From assembly GCF_028829235.1 (NCBI RefSeq), contig NZ_JAIWJY010000012.1:1-64000 (forward strand): 64,000 nt of DNA, written 5' to 3'. Both the position numbers and the translations under genes were made by a program. Numbering within the stretch: position 1 is the stretch's first letter; each line of letters starts with the position of its first letter. Below the pieces are notes generated by a model. That model was not told the origin of the DNA, ran no database searches, and saw nothing but the letters and a program-made list of their open reading frames with translations. Positions 63,787 to 64,000 of the stretch are shown here, piece by piece. The stretch is from Tenacibaculum larymnensis. Lineage in GTDB: Bacteria > Bacteroidota > Bacteroidia > Flavobacteriales > Flavobacteriaceae.

Positions 63787-64000
63787 AGAAACAAGCTCAT
63801 CAATTTGTTTTATTATTTAATAAGTTTTTCTTATAAGGTGAAAAAATCTTTTTTTACACTATCTTATATCAGTCATAAGTATTATCTATAAATATAAATG
63901 TAACGATTTTATTTTGTTATTTCAAATTATTAATAGAAAATTAACAGTTTTCACCTCTTTATTTAGCGATTTTTTAAGGAATGATGGTGTTTTGGTTGTA
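63787..64000. other. Non-coding right end of the window
   Basis: Very AT-rich, with no ORF, tRNA or clear hairpin that I can support. Probably the spacer to a gene beyond the window. Confidence 0.4.

Noticed and set aside
1-64000. CRISPR array or toxin-antitoxin/defence system
   Set aside because: No regularly spaced repeats, no Cas-like, restriction-modification or toxin-antitoxin proteins were seen.

Overview
The window looks like chromosomal DNA from a member of the Flavobacteriaceae (Bacteroidota). The DNA is AT-rich. It carries gldJ and porV (gliding motility and type IX secretion), a fused ccsBA cytochrome c maturation gene and methylmalonyl-CoA mutase genes. Many gene starts lack a clear Shine-Dalgarno sequence, and several promoters match the Bacteroidota consensus TTG-N(17-23)-TAnnTTTG. 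The sequence alone does not fix the genus.

Layout. 1-4.2 kb: pta-ackA and a divergent truA paralogue. 4.2-7.7 kb (minus): a three-gene lipid-linked sugar transfer module (GT2, LPG-synthase-like membrane protein, ArnT-like GT-C). 7.8-14.8 kb: acyl-CoA dehydrogenase, anmK, an amino-acid dehydrogenase with a long leader, an exbB-exbD-tonB set and folC. 14.8-15.0 kb: two identical tRNA-Val genes. 15.1-40.8 kb: a large surface-polysaccharide (capsule or O-antigen type) locus, all on the plus strand. 41-47.5 kb (minus): LysM lipoprotein, guaA, a KAS III-like synthase, cdd and porV. 47.8-50.9 kb (plus): gldJ and murF. 50.9-62.9 kb (minus): a BadF-type kinase, a PglF/WbpM-type dehydratase, a small membrane protein, ccsBA, and an operon udk-ftsB/divIC-like-mutA-mutB-psd. 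63-63.7 kb (minus): tRNA-Thr, tRNA-Pro and a small unknown gene.

The polysaccharide locus encodes a Wzx/Wzy-type pathway: nucleotide-sugar synthesis (UDP-GlcNAc-type dehydrogenases, UDP-GlcA and UDP-GalA, dTDP-4-keto-6-deoxyglucose, and a likely UDP-diacetylbacillosamine branch), a PglC-like initiating phosphoglycosyltransferase, several glycosyltransferases, a pyruvyl transferase, Wzx, Wzy, a Wza-like multi-SLBB export protein and a Wzz-like co-polymerase without a kinase domain. The least understood part is a tight three-gene unit (28412-31470): a VioA-like sugar aminotransferase, a WbqC-family protein and an ATP-grasp/HAD fusion. I suggest it makes and acylates or aminoacylates a dTDP-4-amino sugar. 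A secreted protein of unknown function (34672-35481) lies between wzy and the glycosyltransferases.

Two decayed genes that are not obvious as ORFs record past rearrangement here. One is a heavily deleted Gfo/Idh oxidoreductase (about 24592-24985), homologous to the intact gene at 16410-17342. The other is the 3' tail of a second, divergent rfbB (40846-41052) with an in-frame TGA. They lie at the two edges of the 25-40.8 kb block, which suggests that this block was exchanged as a cassette. Also notable: porU is not between porV and gldJ, where I recall it lying in well-studied flavobacteria, and rfbD is not in the window.
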